DNA from: Methanosarcina spelaei
Lineage (GTDB): Archaea > Halobacteriota > Methanosarcinia > Methanosarcinales > Methanosarcinaceae
NCBI RefSeq assembly: GCF_002287235.1
Contig: NZ_LMVP01000113.1
Coordinates: forward strand, 1-44,111
Reading direction: 5' to 3'
Length of the DNA stretch: 44,111 nucleotides
The notes under the pieces were generated by a model. That model had not been told where the DNA came from. It worked only from the letters and a program-made list of their open reading frames with translations, and ran no database searches. Below are positions 43,987 to 44,111 of this stretch, piece after piece. Each line of letters starts with the position of its first letter. Within the stretch, counting starts at the first letter, position 1. The position numbers and the translations under genes are program-made.

Positions 43987-44062
43987 ACCCAATAATCAAT
44001 AAAATCTGTTCAGTATAAACTAAGTTACAGTCTAAACTAAATTCATTTGAAAGAGGATAAAA

Positions 44063-44111
44063 ATGGCAACTGAATACGCTTTGAGAATGGGAGACGGAAA
44101 ACGTGTCTTCC
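44063..44111 (+). CDS. mtbB: Dimethylamine methyltransferase MtbB (5' end only)
   Basis: Only the first 16 codons, MATEYALRMGDGKRVF, are inside the window. This is the conserved N-terminus of dimethylamine:corrinoid methyltransferases. GAGGAT lies upstream of the ATG. Full-length MtbB carries a pyrrolysine at an in-frame amber codon, which would be well beyond the window edge and cannot be checked here. It follows mtbC in the same operon. Confidence 0.88.
   Translation, partial: MATEYALRMGDGKRVF

Overview
The window reads as chromosomal DNA of a methanogenic archaeon of the genus Methanosarcina. The clearest evidence is the right edge, where an intact dimethylamine corrinoid protein gene (mtbC) is followed by the first codons of dimethylamine methyltransferase (mtbB). 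Other support comes from PGF-CTERM and PGF-pre-PGF surface proteins, an IS110 transposase, low-GC spacers and TATA-type promoters. No tRNA, rRNA or CRISPR array was recognised.

Layout. 1-1105: end of an IS110 element, GC-rich hairpins and a fragment resembling the C-terminus of Cas1. 1171-3367 (minus): a carotenoid-biosynthesis membrane protein with a shifted C-terminus and a spore-photoproduct-lyase-like radical SAM protein. 3918-12896: envelope and secreted proteins (beta-propeller, PKD, PGF-CTERM, a TIM-barrel-like exoprotein), a split-barrel flavoprotein, a pentapeptide-repeat protein broken by a 92-bp tandem duplication, and small Cys-rich proteins. 13249-18674: an MFS exporter, a universal stress protein bracketed by two copies of a small non-autonomous transposon (each with an exact 8-bp target duplication), and PepD. 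18926-26914 (minus): a membrane protease, a frameshifted isoprenylcysteine-methyltransferase-like gene, a membrane-anchored matrixin, a YqhA protein, an anaerobic sulfatase maturase next to an arylsulfatase that has lost its active-site segment, a DUF1269 protein, a frameshifted MscS channel and a second sulfatase fossil. 27366-34880: HdeD, two AI-2E-type transporters, a lamin-tail exoprotein, a LURP-one protein and an iron alcohol dehydrogenase. 35338-39740: an esterase, then a glycogen-debranching-enzyme/GH130-phosphorylase pair that probably forms one transcript. 39741-43341: sparse DNA with three small proteins, palindromes, nested MITE-like ends and a diverged direct repeat. 43342-end: the mtbC-mtbB operon.

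Two themes stand out. First, gene decay is dense: at least five reading frames carry single indels or a duplication, one gene has lost internal blocks in frame, and there are several fossils. Some single-base indels could be sequencing errors. Second, two unrelated genes (DUF1269 at 25194 and the second AI-2E transporter at 32638) have a good Shine-Dalgarno but an ATA codon exactly where the homologue or paralogue has ATG. Intergenic space is also rich in unrelated short tandem repeats (units of 11, 14, 17, 21, 22, 42 and 45 bp), mostly close to gene ends.
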